The notes beneath the pieces are model-generated. The model ran no database searches and was not told the DNA's origin. It was given only the letters and a program-made list of their open reading frames with translations. From CAWDDG01 sp963801065 (GTDB lineage Bacteria; Actinomycetota; Actinomycetes; Jiangellales; Jiangellaceae), in assembly GCA_963801065.1 (NCBI GenBank), contig CAWDDG010000004.1, positions 62,001 through 126,000 on the forward strand: a DNA stretch of 64,000 nt, given 5' to 3'. The translations under genes were made by a program, and so were the position numbers. This document shows positions 42,348-50,857 of the stretch, piece by piece (positions within the stretch are counted from its first letter, which is position 1; every line of letters begins with the position of its first letter).

Positions 42348-43248
42348 CCCGCCGTGGCGATGGCGCCGGACCGACCATCGTCGCCGCCGGCGCCGTGGTA
42401 TGGAGACCACAGCCAAGCCAGGACGGCACGATCGAGATCTGCCTCGTGCATCGGCCGCGATACGACGACTGGTCGCTCCCCAAGGGCAAGCGGAACCGGG
42501 GCGAGCACCTGCTGACCTGCGCCGTCCGCGAGGTCGAGGAGGAGACCGGGCAGCGAGTCGTCCTCGGCCGTCCACTTCCGACTCAGCACTACGAGGCGAA
42601 CGGCCGGCCCAAGCGCGTCCACTACTGGGCCGCGCGCGCTCAGAACACCGCACCGGCCTGGGAGGAAACTGCCGAGGTGGACGAGGTCGAGTTCCTCCCG
42701 GCTGCCGAGGCGATACGGCGGCTGACCCACCCGCGTGACGCCGACCTCGTCGTGGCGCTGGCCCGCGGCCCGATCCGGACGACGCCGCTCGTCGTGCTCC
42801 GCCACACCAGCGCGGTTGCCCGCTCGTCGTGGAGGGCCCGGACCAGGAGCGTCCCCTGGACGTCCGCGGTGCCCGTGACGCGGCGAGGCTCGCGCCCGCG
42901 CTCGCTGCCCTGGGGGTGACACGCGTGGTGTCGAGCGACGCCGTACGGTGCGTCGACACCGTGCGACCGTTCGCCGACGAGCATCGCCTCACCGTGGAGC
43001 TTGAGCCGGCCCTCTCGGAGCAGGGCCACCTCGCGCAGCTCGAGCAGATCGGACACCTCGTCCGCTCACTGCTCGCCGACGGCCAGCCCACCCTGGTCTG
43101 CTCGCATCGGCCGGTGCTGCCCGACGTCGTGGCGGCGGCCACCGAGCAGCTGCACGCCGACCTGCCGCCGGGCTCGCTGCACCCCGGAGACTTCCTGGTT
43201 CTTCACCACCGGGGCGGCGTCGTCGTCGCGGCCGAGCGACATTCCTAG
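42344..43248 (+). pseudogene. mutT1: MutT1-like NUDIX plus histidine-phosphatase protein, interrupted by a frameshift
   Basis: The first frame (42344-about 42832) encodes a NUDIX domain: IVAAGAVVWRPQ and the full Nudix box GKRNRGEHLLTCAVREVEEE, ending TTPLVVLRHTSAVARSSW, the start of a SixA/histidine-phosphatase domain (RH motif). It then runs out of frame. The rest, EGPDQERPLDVRGARDAARLA to GDFLVLHHRGGVVVAAE, continues from 42829 in the other frame to 43248. One missing base at about 42830-42836 (TGGAG, expected TGGGAG) explains this. Intact actinobacterial MutT1 proteins hydrolyse 8-oxo-dGTP/diadenosine polyphosphates. Start GTG 42344 overlaps the CHAD stop. Confidence 0.8.
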
Positions 43249-43333
43249 ACGGGTTGCGGGCGGGCGTCCACGCGGTCGGTTCACGTGACGGCAACCACAC
43301 CGTCCGCCCGATGACCAGCATTTGGTGGTTTGC

Positions 43334-43355
43334 GTTCATTGTTCGTTCACTCACG
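43334..43355 (+). promoter_or_regulatory. PHO box upstream of pstS
   Basis: Two contiguous 11-base units, GTTCATTGTTC (43334-43344) and GTTCACTCACG (43345-43355), about 80 bases before the pstS start. Same spacing and core as the units between senX3 and phoU. Predicts RegX3 control of pstSCAB. Confidence 0.75.
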
Positions 43356-43436
43356 ACGGGCCGCAGTGTCACCTCGGCTTCCTACCGTCGCGCTGTCATG
43401 TGGACACCGAGCAGGTCCTAGGAAGGAACATCGAAG

Positions 43437-44408
43437 GTGAAGATCAGCCTTGTTCGACGGCGCTTCGCGCCACTCGCGGTCGCCGGCGTGGCCGCCCTCG
43501 TGCTGGCCGCATGTGGCGAAGGCAACGACCCAGCGACCTCGGACGAGACCAGCACCGAAGAGCTGTCCGGTGAGGTCGTCATCGACGGTTCCAGCACCGT
43601 CTTCCCGCTGACCACTGCCGCCGCCGAGCTCTTCATGGGTGAGAACCCGGATGTGAACGTCTCGGTTGGCCAGTCCGGTACAGGTGGAGGCTTCGAGAAG
43701 TTCTGCGACGGCCAGACCGACATCTCCGACGCGTCCCGCCAGATCGAGGACGACGAGATCGCGCTGTGCGAAACCGGCGGCATCACCTACGACGAGTTCT
43801 CGATCGCCAACGACGCGCTGACGGTCGTCGTCAACGCCGAGAACGACTGGGCCACCTGCCTGACAGTCGAACAGCTCAACGCGATATGGGCGCCCGACTC
43901 GACGGTGACCAACTGGAACCAGGTCGACCCGTCGTTCCCGGACCAGGAACTGGTCCTCGCCGGCCCGGGCACCGACTCCGGCACTTTCGACTACTTCACC
44001 GGCGCCGTGAACGGCGAGGAGGGCGCCTCGCGAACCGACTACCAGGCGTCCGAGGACGACAACGTCATCGTCCAGGCAGTCCAGGGTTCACCTGGGGGCA
44101 TGGGCTACTTCGGCTTCTCGTATTACGAGGCGAACCAGGACACGTTGAAGGCGTTGGAGATCGACAGTGGGAGCGGATGCATCGCCCCGAGCGCTGAGAC
44201 CGTTCAGGACGGGTCGTACGCTCCGCTCGGCCGCCAGCTCTTCATCTACCCGTCGGCCGCCGCGCTGGAGCGGCCCGAGGTCGAGGGCTTTGTCCGCTTC
44301 TACATCGAGAACGTCGACGAGATCGTCGAAGCCGCTGCATTCATCGGGCTCAACGACGAGCAGAAGACGGCGCTGCAGGAGCAGTTCGACTCGCTTGTCG
44401 GTGGCTGA
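43437..44408 (+). CDS. pstS: phosphate ABC transporter substrate-binding lipoprotein
   Basis: A 323-residue lipoprotein with lipobox LVLAACG. Mature part starts GEVVIDGSSTVFPLTTAAAE (phosphate-binding region), SVGQSGTGGGFEKFC (binding loop), TITNWNQ-like VTNWNQVD and GPGTDSGTFDYF, all PstS hallmarks. It captures phosphate outside the cell. GTG start after GGAAGGAAC. First gene of pstSCAB, preceded by a PHO box. Confidence 0.95.
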   Translation: MKISLVRRRFAPLAVAGVAALVLAACGEGNDPATSDETSTEELSGEVVIDGSSTVFPLTTAAAELFMGENPDVNVSVGQSGTGGGFEKFCDGQTDISDASRQIEDDEIALCETGGITYDEFSIANDALTVVVNAENDWATCLTVEQLNAIWAPDSTVTNWNQVDPSFPDQELVLAGPGTDSGTFDYFTGAVNGEEGASRTDYQASEDDNVIVQAVQGSPGGMGYFGFSYYEANQDTLKALEIDSGSGCIAPSAETVQDGSYAPLGRQLFIYPSAAALERPEVEGFVRFYIENVDEIVEAAAFIGLNDEQKTALQEQFDSLVGG

Positions 44409-45357
44409 GCAGACCGTGAGCAGCACGACCAAGGCGACCGGCGCAGGGGTTTCCCTGCGCCGGTCGCAGCCACGCATCGGCGAGCGCATCATCGAGGCGG
44501 TCCTCTTCATCGCCGCGTTCATCACGGTGCTGACCACGATCGGGATCGTCATCGCGATCATCGGTCCCACGGTCGCGTTCTTCCGTGAGCCAGCGGTGTC
44601 GGCGTGGGAGTTCTTCACCGGCACCGAGTGGACGGTGCTCTTCTCCGAGGCACAGCGGGAGTTCGGGGTCCTGCCGCTGGTCACAGCCACGCTCGTCACC
44701 ACCGTGATCGCCCTGATCGTGGCCATCCCTCTCGGGCTCGGCTCCGCGATATATCTCGCCGAGTACGCCACGCCGCGCGCCCGCAGTCTGCTCAAGCCCC
44801 TTCTCGAGGTGCTCGCGGGCATCCCGACCGTCGTCTACGGCTTCTTTGCCCTGACCTTCGTGGCGCCGGAAATCCTGCGGCCATTGCTGAACGTCGGCAA
44901 CTTCAGCATGTTGAGCGCAGGCCTGGTCATGGGCGTCATGATCATCCCGACCGTCGCGTCGCTGTCCGAGGACGCCATGTCGGCGGTGCCGCAGGCTCTG
45001 CGGGACGGTGCCTACGGGCTGGGCAGTACAAAGATGAATGTGGCAACCCGGGTCGTCGTGCCGGCGGCGATCTCCGGCATCGTCGCGGCGTTCGTGCTCG
45101 GACTCAGCCGGGCCGTCGGCGAGACGATGATCGTCGTGCTGGCCGCCGGCAGCACGCCGAACTTCACGCTGGACCCACGCGAGGCCGCGCAGACGATGAC
45201 GGCGTTCATCGCGCAGGCGGCGTCGGGCGATCAGCCGACCGGCTCGATCGGCTACGAGTCGCTGTTCGCTGTGGCGGCGCTGCTGTTCGCGATCACCATC
45301 GTGATGAACTTCGTCAGCATCCGGCTCGTCCGCAAGTACCGTGAGGTGTACGAGTGA
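44401..45357 (+). CDS. pstC: phosphate ABC transporter permease PstC
   Basis: A 318-residue membrane protein with about six helices. LGLGSAIYLAEYATPRAR, EVLAGIPTVVYGFFAL and ALRDGAYGLGSTKMNV (EAA-type loop) are PstC features. Start GTG at 44401 overlaps the pstS end; GTG at 44416 is an alternative. Stop overlaps pstA. Confidence 0.93.
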   Translation: MAEQTVSSTTKATGAGVSLRRSQPRIGERIIEAVLFIAAFITVLTTIGIVIAIIGPTVAFFREPAVSAWEFFTGTEWTVLFSEAQREFGVLPLVTATLVTTVIALIVAIPLGLGSAIYLAEYATPRARSLLKPLLEVLAGIPTVVYGFFALTFVAPEILRPLLNVGNFSMLSAGLVMGVMIIPTVASLSEDAMSAVPQALRDGAYGLGSTKMNVATRVVVPAAISGIVAAFVLGLSRAVGETMIVVLAAGSTPNFTLDPREAAQTMTAFIAQAASGDQPTGSIGYESLFAVAALLFAITIVMNFVSIRLVRKYREVYE

Positions 45358-46274
45358 GCGTCACCGAGCTGGCGACGCCGCCACCTGCGCCCCCCGAGCC
45401 GCCACCGGCGCTCACCGGTCGTGGCCACGACAAGACGCCCAGGGAGTACGCGTTCCGGGCCATCCTGCTGGCCTGCCTGGGCGTCGGCGTGGTCTTCCTG
45501 GTGGTTCTGCTGGCCTACGTGCTGATCGAGGGCTGGCCTCGTCTCGACCTCGACCTGTTCCGCAACCAGGCGTCCCAGCTCAGGCCGGCGACGGCAGGCG
45601 CGCAGGCGGCAATCTTGGGCACGCTGTGGCTGATGGCCCTCACCGCGCTGATCATCCTGCCGGTGGGCGTGCTGGCAGCGGTCTACCTCGAGGAGTATGC
45701 CGACAAGAACAGGTGGTACAACCGGTTGATCGAGCTGAACATCCAGAATCTCGCGGCCGTGCCCAGCGTCGTCTACGGCATCCTGGGTCTCGGCCTGATC
45801 GTCCGTGGCCCGCTCGACCTCGGGCCGGTGTTGTTGGCCGGAGCGATCATCCTCGCACTCCTCGTGCTGCCGGTGGTCATCATCTCCAGCCGCGAGGCCA
45901 TCCGGGCAGTGCCCGACTCGCTGCGCGACGGCTCACTCGCGCTAGGAGCTACCCGCTGGCAGACGATCTGGAAGACCATCCTTCCCAACAGCATTCCGGG
46001 CATTGCGACCGGCGCGATCCTCGCGCTGTCGCGGGCGATCGGCGAGGCGGCGCCGCTGATCGTGATCGGGGTGGCCGGCTTCGTCACCTTCAACCCAGCG
46101 AGCCTCACCGACCGATTCACCGCTCTGCCGATTCAGATCTACAGCTACGCCAGCCGGCCTCAGGAAGACTTCATCATCCTGTCCAGCGCTCTCATCGTCG
46201 TGCTGCTCGCAGTCCTTCTCGTGATGAACTCGGCGGCGATCTTCATCCGCAACAAGTACCAGCGGCGCTGGTGA
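45354..46274 (+). CDS. pstA: phosphate ABC transporter permease PstA
   Basis: A 306-residue membrane protein. After a Pro-rich N-terminus, helices and motifs ALIILPVGVLAAVYLEEYAD, NLAAVPSVVYGILGLGL and SLRDGSLALGATRWQTIW identify PstA. GTG at 45354 overlaps the pstC stop (GTGA). Works with PstC as the channel. Confidence 0.93.
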   Translation: MSVTELATPPPAPPEPPPALTGRGHDKTPREYAFRAILLACLGVGVVFLVVLLAYVLIEGWPRLDLDLFRNQASQLRPATAGAQAAILGTLWLMALTALIILPVGVLAAVYLEEYADKNRWYNRLIELNIQNLAAVPSVVYGILGLGLIVRGPLDLGPVLLAGAIILALLVLPVVIISSREAIRAVPDSLRDGSLALGATRWQTIWKTILPNSIPGIATGAILALSRAIGEAAPLIVIGVAGFVTFNPASLTDRFTALPIQIYSYASRPQEDFIILSSALIVVLLAVLLVMNSAAIFIRNKYQRRW

Positions 46275-46278
46275 CCCG

Positions 46279-47223
46279 ATGACCAGCTCCGATGGCGAGG
46301 CGAGGACCCACATGACCGACTCCCATACGATGGGCGTGAGGACTATGAGCGAGAGCGACGCCGCCCATGCATCCGGGACCACCCCGGTGGCGCTACCGCG
46401 ACCGGAGCACGAGGACAGCCCGCGCGAGCACAAGCCCCTCGACCCGCTGATCTCGGTCGAGAAGCTCAACATCTTCTACGGCGACTTCCATGCGGTCCGC
46501 GATGTCCACATGCTCATCGGCCGCAACGACATCACCGCTCTGATCGGTCCGTCCGGCTGCGGCAAGTCCACCGTGATCCGCTGCTTCGACCGGATGAACG
46601 ACCTCATCCCGACGGCGCGGGTCGAGGGCAAGGTGCTCTTCCACGGGCAGGACCTCTACGCCAGGGACGTCGACCCGATCGAGGTACGGCGCCGAGTGGG
46701 CATGGTCTTCCAGAAGCCGAACCCGTTCCCGAAGTCGATCTTCGACAACGTCGCCTACGGCCCCGCGGTCACCGGGATGAAGCTCTCCAAGAGCGCCATG
46801 GCCGACCGGGTCGAGCATTCCTTGCGAGCGGCTGCGCTGTGGGACGAGGTCAAGGACAAGCTGGACCAGAACGGCCTCTCACTCTCCGGTGGCCAGCAGC
46901 AGCGCCTGTGTATCGCCCGGGCGATCGCGACCAACCCCGAGGTCATCCTCATGGACGAGCCCTGCTCGGCCCTCGACCCGATCGCCACGGCCAAGATCGA
47001 GGACCTGATGCGGGATCTCGTCACCGAGTTCACGATCATCATCGTGACCCACAACATGCAGCAGGCGGCCCGCGTCTCGGACCGCACCGCCTTCTTCACC
47101 GCCAACGTGGACGACAAGGGTTCCCGTTTCGGCCAGTTGGTCGAGTACGACCTGACCAGCAAGATCTTCACCAACCCGGAAGACCAGCGCACGGAGGACT
47201 ACATCTCCGGCCGCTTCGGCTGA
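46279..47223 (+). CDS. pstB: phosphate ABC transporter ATPase PstB
   Basis: A 314-residue ATPase. Walker A GPSGCGKST, Q-loop VFQKPNPFPKSIFDN (a PstB-specific sequence), signature LSLSGGQQQRLCIARA, Walker B VILMDEPCSALDP, H-loop VTHNMQQAARVSD. The N-terminal about 55 residues are an extra polar extension; a later Met (for example 46348) is an alternative start. Last gene of pstSCAB. Confidence 0.94.
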   Translation: MTSSDGEARTHMTDSHTMGVRTMSESDAAHASGTTPVALPRPEHEDSPREHKPLDPLISVEKLNIFYGDFHAVRDVHMLIGRNDITALIGPSGCGKSTVIRCFDRMNDLIPTARVEGKVLFHGQDLYARDVDPIEVRRRVGMVFQKPNPFPKSIFDNVAYGPAVTGMKLSKSAMADRVEHSLRAAALWDEVKDKLDQNGLSLSGGQQQRLCIARAIATNPEVILMDEPCSALDPIATAKIEDLMRDLVTEFTIIIVTHNMQQAARVSDRTAFFTANVDDKGSRFGQLVEYDLTSKIFTNPEDQRTEDYISGRFG

Positions 47224-47269
47224 GCACGATGCCCCCCGGGCAGCACATATGCACGGTGGCTGGTTGTGC

Positions 47270-47478
47270 TCAGCGGGTCGTGGCGACCTGGGAGCGCATC
47301 TGGTTCTCCCAGATCTGAGCAGCCATCTGCACCGCGTCCCAAAGGCTGCCCAGCGGCGGGGTGCACGACAAGTCGAGGTCGGCAAGCTCGCCGACGGTCA
47401 TGCCGTGGTGAATTGGGGCAGCGGCGATGTCGATGCGCCTGGCCACGGCCGCCGACCGCGACGAGGTGCACAGCCCGC
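47270..47478 (-). pseudogene. C-terminal remnant of a pyridine nucleotide-disulfide oxidoreductase
   Basis: The frame ending at 47270 reads RRIDIAAAPIHHGMTVGELA then DLDLSCTPPLGSLWDAVQMA. This is the usual dimerisation-domain end of FAD-dependent oxidoreductases often found with ars genes. No FAD- or NAD-binding part is present; similarity stops at about 47475, where arsC ends. No start codon fits. Confidence 0.65.
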
Positions 47479-48132
47479 TCAGGCCCCGGCTGTGACGCCG
47501 AGCTCGTCGAGCAGGTGCCGCACGCGGTGCTCCACCTCGTCGCGGATCGGGCGCACGGCCTCGAGACCCTGGCCGGCCGGGTCGTCGAGCGTCCATTCCT
47601 CGTACCGCTTACCGGGGAAGATCGGGCAGGCGTCGCCGCAGCCCATGGTGATGATCACGTCCGCGGCACGCACGATCTCGTCGGTCCACGGCTTCGGGAA
47701 CTCTCCGGTGATGTCGATGCCACGCTCCGCCATGGCCTCGACGGCAGCAAGGTTCAGCTCGCCGCCCGGTTCGGAGCCTCCCGACCACGCCATGGCCCGA
47801 TCGCCCGCAAGCCGTTGGAAGAAGCCGAGCGCCATCTGCGAGCGGCCCGCGTTGTGCGTGCACAGGAAGAGGACAGTCGGGGTTCCCGTGATGTCTTTGC
47901 CCTCGACCCGCGCCAACGCTCTGAGCCGTTGCCGGGCGAACCGCTCGGCAAGCAGTGGAAGGAAGTTGGGCACCGCGGCGCGTCCAGCGAACTGGTCGTA
48001 CGAGGAGTGCAGGAACAGTTCGATCGTCTCGGTTCCGAAGGTTTCGGCGAACTCGCGGTGCAGCCGCTGCGCCGCGACCTCGAGTGCCATGTTCTGGTCG
48101 AGCGTCAGCTCCACGTCGGGTGTCTCGGTCAT
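47479..48132 (-). CDS. arsC: arsenate reductase with N-terminal helical dimerisation domain
   Basis: A 217-residue protein. Residues about 15-70 form a three-helix domain (ALEVAAQRLHREFAETFG..), residues 84-217 a low-molecular-weight phosphatase-type ArsC: P-loop FLCTHNAGRSQMA (CX5R), Cys in MGCGDACPIFPGK, DDPAG with catalytic Asp. It would reduce arsenate to arsenite, probably with mycothiol/mycoredoxin in this organism. ATG overlaps the stop of the ArsR-fusion gene (ATGA). Confidence 0.9.
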   Translation of the reverse strand: MTETPDVELTLDQNMALEVAAQRLHREFAETFGTETIELFLHSSYDQFAGRAAVPNFLPLLAERFARQRLRALARVEGKDITGTPTVLFLCTHNAGRSQMALGFFQRLAGDRAMAWSGGSEPGGELNLAAVEAMAERGIDITGEFPKPWTDEIVRAADVIITMGCGDACPIFPGKRYEEWTLDDPAGQGLEAVRPIRDEVEHRVRHLLDELGVTAGA

Positions 48133-48818
48133 CGTGCCTCCTCAGGCGTACGGACTGCTTCGGCAAGTCGCCCGACCCTGTCCTCGATCAGTTCCAACGC
48201 ACGTTCAAACGCCTCGTCGGTGCCGATGCGAACGGGATCCGGGACGGACCAGTGCAACCTGTCCGGCGCACGGGCACCGAGCTCCTCGTGCGCGTTGTCG
48301 CACACCGCGACCACCAGATCGTCGGGCCTCATCACGGCATCGACGTGCGCCGTTCGCCCCCGTCCGAGCGACAGCCCGCGCCGCCGGGCTGCGGCCAACG
48401 CCGAGGGATGGATTCGTCGTGCCGGATGCGTGCCCGCCGACGTCACCGCCACCGGGCTCACCCGCGCCCAGGCGGCAGCGGCGAACTGGGAGCGTGCGGA
48501 GTTGTGCGTGCACACGAACACCACACGGCTTGTGGACCGCGCATCCTTTGGCGGCTCGGCACCGGTCAATGCCGCCGGCACCAGCCGCACGTACGCGCGC
48601 CGACCATCCCCTTCCGAGCGGACTCGCTGGACCACGCCGGCGTCCTCTAGCACGTTGAGGTGATGAGCGAGCAGGTTCGTGGGCAAGCCGAACGACTCGG
48701 CAAGCTCACCTGGCGATGCGTCACCCAAGACCAGGCGATCAACGATCGCCAGCCGCGACGGGTCCCCCAACGCGAAGTGCACCCGCGCACGCGTCGCGAG
48801 CACAATTTCAGCAGACAT
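48129..48818 (-). CDS. ArsR-family repressor fused to a low-molecular-weight phosphatase/ArsC-like domain
   Basis: A 229-residue fusion. N-terminal winged helix (about 5-85): ALGDPSRLAIVDRLVLGD, PGELAESFGLPTNLLAHHLN, GVVQRVRSEGDGRRAYVRL. C-terminal phosphatase domain (about 97-225): VVFVCTHNSARSQFAAAAW (CX5R P-loop) and VPDPVR (catalytic Asp region). The usual ArsR metal-binding Cys pair is not seen in the HTH part; only the P-loop Cys and CDNAHEE Cys are. It may both sense and reduce arsenate. Coupled to arsC. Confidence 0.88.
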   Translation of the reverse strand: MSAEIVLATRARVHFALGDPSRLAIVDRLVLGDASPGELAESFGLPTNLLAHHLNVLEDAGVVQRVRSEGDGRRAYVRLVPAALTGAEPPKDARSTSRVVFVCTHNSARSQFAAAAWARVSPVAVTSAGTHPARRIHPSALAAARRRGLSLGRGRTAHVDAVMRPDDLVVAVCDNAHEELGARAPDRLHWSVPDPVRIGTDEAFERALELIEDRVGRLAEAVRTPEEAR

Positions 48819-48821
48819 TGA

Positions 48822-48855
48822 CTCAATAGTTGTTGAGCCATCTTGCTCGTGTCAA
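48822..48855 (-). promoter_or_regulatory. promoter/operator of the ars unit
   Basis: On the minus strand a -35 TTGACA is at 48855-48850, followed by an inverted repeat CTCAA-N6-TTGAG (48837-48822) within 20 bases of the start codon. Placement fits an ArsR-type operator overlapping the promoter. The -10 is not clear. Confidence 0.5.
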
Positions 48856-49040
48856 GCGGGCCTGCCGCCATCCTCGGTGCTGGGAAGTGCGGCAAGGCAC
48901 ACCGCGGCCGTGAGGCAGACCGCCGCGATGACGGCCATCACGGTCGGGTACCCGGCTGCTGCCGCGAGCGCTGCGGCACCTAAGGGCGCGCCGGCCTTCG
49001 CCAACGTGGTCGGCGTGGCGAGGATCCCGGCACCAGCCTT
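48852..49040 (-). pseudogene. C-terminal remnant of an MFS transporter
   Basis: The frame reads AGAGILATPTTLAKAGAPLG then AAALAAAAGYPTVMAVIAAV, the last two helices of an MFS transporter such as those in ars gene clusters. The sequence starts exactly at the end of the 92-bp palindrome (49041) and has no start codon, so the gene is truncated at the element. Its stop overlaps the ars promoter -35. Confidence 0.65.
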
Positions 49041-49132
49041 CCAAATGATCACGTTAAGTGGGCGTGTGGGTCCGTTACCAGGTCTCGGCACCTGGTAACG
49101 GTCTAAGACACCCACTTAACGTGATCATTTGG
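49041..49132. repeat. 92-bp palindromic repeat element, copy 2
   Basis: Same length and outer arms as 21648-21739, with differences mainly in the region between outer arms and the inner hairpin. Ends 11 bases before the pit stop codon and abuts the MFS remnant on the other side. Confidence 0.85.
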
Positions 49133-49143
49133 AGGCGGGGTGC

Positions 49144-50142
49144 TCAGAGGCCGGGCAGGGCGTGCAGCAGCCAGTAGCAGAGGGCTGCAACCAGGCCGGC
49201 CATCGGAATCGTCAGCACCCAGGCGCTGACGATGTTCCCGGCGACACCCCAGCGAACGGCCGAGAGGCGCCGGGTCGCACCGACGCCGACAACGGCCGAC
49301 GCGATCGTTTGCGTCGTCGAGATCGGAGCATGGAAGACGAAGGCCGTCGTGTAGAGCACGGAGGCCGCAGTCGCCTCGGCGGCGAAGCCGCTCGGCGGCG
49401 TGAGGTGGACGATGCGGCGTCCCAGAGTCCGCATAATCCGCCAGCCACCGGCGTAGGTGCCGGCCGCCATAGCCAAGGCCGCCAGCACGATGACCCACCA
49501 CTGCACGTCGAACCCGCTCTGATAGCCGCCGACGACGAGCGCCAGCGTCATGACACCCATCGTCTTCTGGGCGTCCTGCAGGCCGTGCCCGAGGGCCATG
49601 GCCGCGGCGCTGAAGGTCTGCGCGATAAGGAACCCGCGGTTGACCCGCGCCGGGTTGGCCCTCCGAAACACCCACAGGATGCTCGTCATCAGCGTGTACG
49701 CCAGCAGGAACCCGACGAGTGGAGACACCACCATCGGGATCACGACCTTCTCGAGGATGCCGGCCCACTGCACCACACCGACCGACGCCAGAGTCGCCCC
49801 GACCAGTCCGCCGATCAGGGCGTATGACGACGACGACGGGAGGCCGAACCACCAGGTGATGAGGTTCCACGTGATCGCCCCGATCAGGGCGGCGAGCACG
49901 ACGACGAGGCTGGAGTCGCTCTCTGGCAGCTCCACGATGCCCGCGCCGATCGTCTGAGCAACGCCGGTGCCGAGGAAGGCACCGATCAGGTTCATCACCG
50001 CCGCCAACGCCACGGCAATCCGGGGCGTCAGGGCCCGCGTCGACACCGAGGTGGCTATCGCGTTCGAGGCATCGTGGAAGCCATTCGTGTAGTCGAACGA
50101 CAACGCGACCACGATGACCGCGATGATGAGAGCGAGCTCCAA
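49144..50142 (-). CDS. pit: low-affinity inorganic phosphate transporter PiT
   Basis: A 332-residue membrane protein. The PiT signature occurs in two inverted halves: FDYTNGFHDASNAIATSVST near the N-terminus and FVFHAPISTTQTIASAVVGV near the C-terminus. It carries metal-phosphate by proton symport. Starts three bases after the DUF47 stop, so both are one operon. With pstSCAB this gives both low- and high-affinity phosphate uptake. Confidence 0.92.
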   Translation of the reverse strand: MELALIIAVIVVALSFDYTNGFHDASNAIATSVSTRALTPRIAVALAAVMNLIGAFLGTGVAQTIGAGIVELPESDSSLVVVLAALIGAITWNLITWWFGLPSSSSYALIGGLVGATLASVGVVQWAGILEKVVIPMVVSPLVGFLLAYTLMTSILWVFRRANPARVNRGFLIAQTFSAAAMALGHGLQDAQKTMGVMTLALVVGGYQSGFDVQWWVIVLAALAMAAGTYAGGWRIMRTLGRRIVHLTPPSGFAAEATAASVLYTTAFVFHAPISTTQTIASAVVGVGATRRLSAVRWGVAGNIVSAWVLTIPMAGLVAALCYWLLHALPGL

Positions 50143-50145
50143 GGC

Positions 50146-50763
50146 TCACGACTCCTTGAGCGCGATCTGCTCGATGATGTTGGCGACGTGCTCAAAGCCG
50201 TCGACGGCCGACTCGAGCGTGTCGACGACGTCCTTCAGCTTGTAGGCCGTCAACGCGTCGTACTCGCCGGAGAAGATCCGGGCGACGAGCCGGCGGTAGT
50301 CCTGGTCGGCCTGGTTCTCCAGGCGGTTGACCTCGATCCAGTAGTCGTGCAGGTCGCCCATCGTGCGCAGGCGGGGCATGGCGTCCGCGGTGAGCTCCGC
50401 TGCACGGTCGAGGACGTCGACCACGTCTGCGACGTCGGTCGGCAGCTCGCCGATGCGGTAGAGCACCATCAGGTCGGCGACCGCCTCGACGTCGTCCAGG
50501 ACGTCGTCGAGGCCCGACGCGAGCCGGTAGATGTCCTCGCGGTCGAACGGCGTGACGAACGTGGAGTTGACACGCCGGATGATGTCATGGGTGTGCTCGT
50601 CGCCCTTGTGCTCAACTTCCTTGAGCCGGGCGGCGACGCTGGCACGGTCTGAGTCGACGGCGAGCCCTTCAGCGAGCAGACGGACGCCGTCGCGGACGTT
50701 CTCCGCCGAGGCGGCGAACAGGTCGTAGAACGCGGTGTCTCGGGGCGAGAGGCGCAGGCGCAC
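50146..50763 (-). CDS. DUF47 (PhoU-like) Pit accessory protein
   Basis: A 205-residue helical protein of the DUF47/Pit accessory family: TAFYDLFAASAENVRDGVRL, EVEHKGDEHTHDIIRRVNST, TPFDREDIYRLASGLDDVLD. Such proteins regulate PiT activity. GTG at 50763 chosen on family similarity. Upstream and coupled to pit. Confidence 0.93.
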   Translation of the reverse strand: MRLRLSPRDTAFYDLFAASAENVRDGVRLLAEGLAVDSDRASVAARLKEVEHKGDEHTHDIIRRVNSTFVTPFDREDIYRLASGLDDVLDDVEAVADLMVLYRIGELPTDVADVVDVLDRAAELTADAMPRLRTMGDLHDYWIEVNRLENQADQDYRRLVARIFSGEYDALTAYKLKDVVDTLESAVDGFEHVANIIEQIALKES

Positions 50764-50857
50764 GGGGGCACTCCGTCCGGATCTCAGGTGGAACGAGCGA
50801 ATGCTAGGGGTGGGACGCGGTGGCGCGCACCGACGGGGAGACGAGGCTACTGACTGG

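Noticed and set aside
40233..43142. 969-residue open frame antisense to ppk, the CHAD gene and mutT1
   Set aside because: Arg/Ser/Pro-rich composition without domains; all three sense genes are convincing.
49103..50149. alternative 348-residue frame over pit
   Set aside because: The pit frame has both PiT signatures; this one is a shadow.
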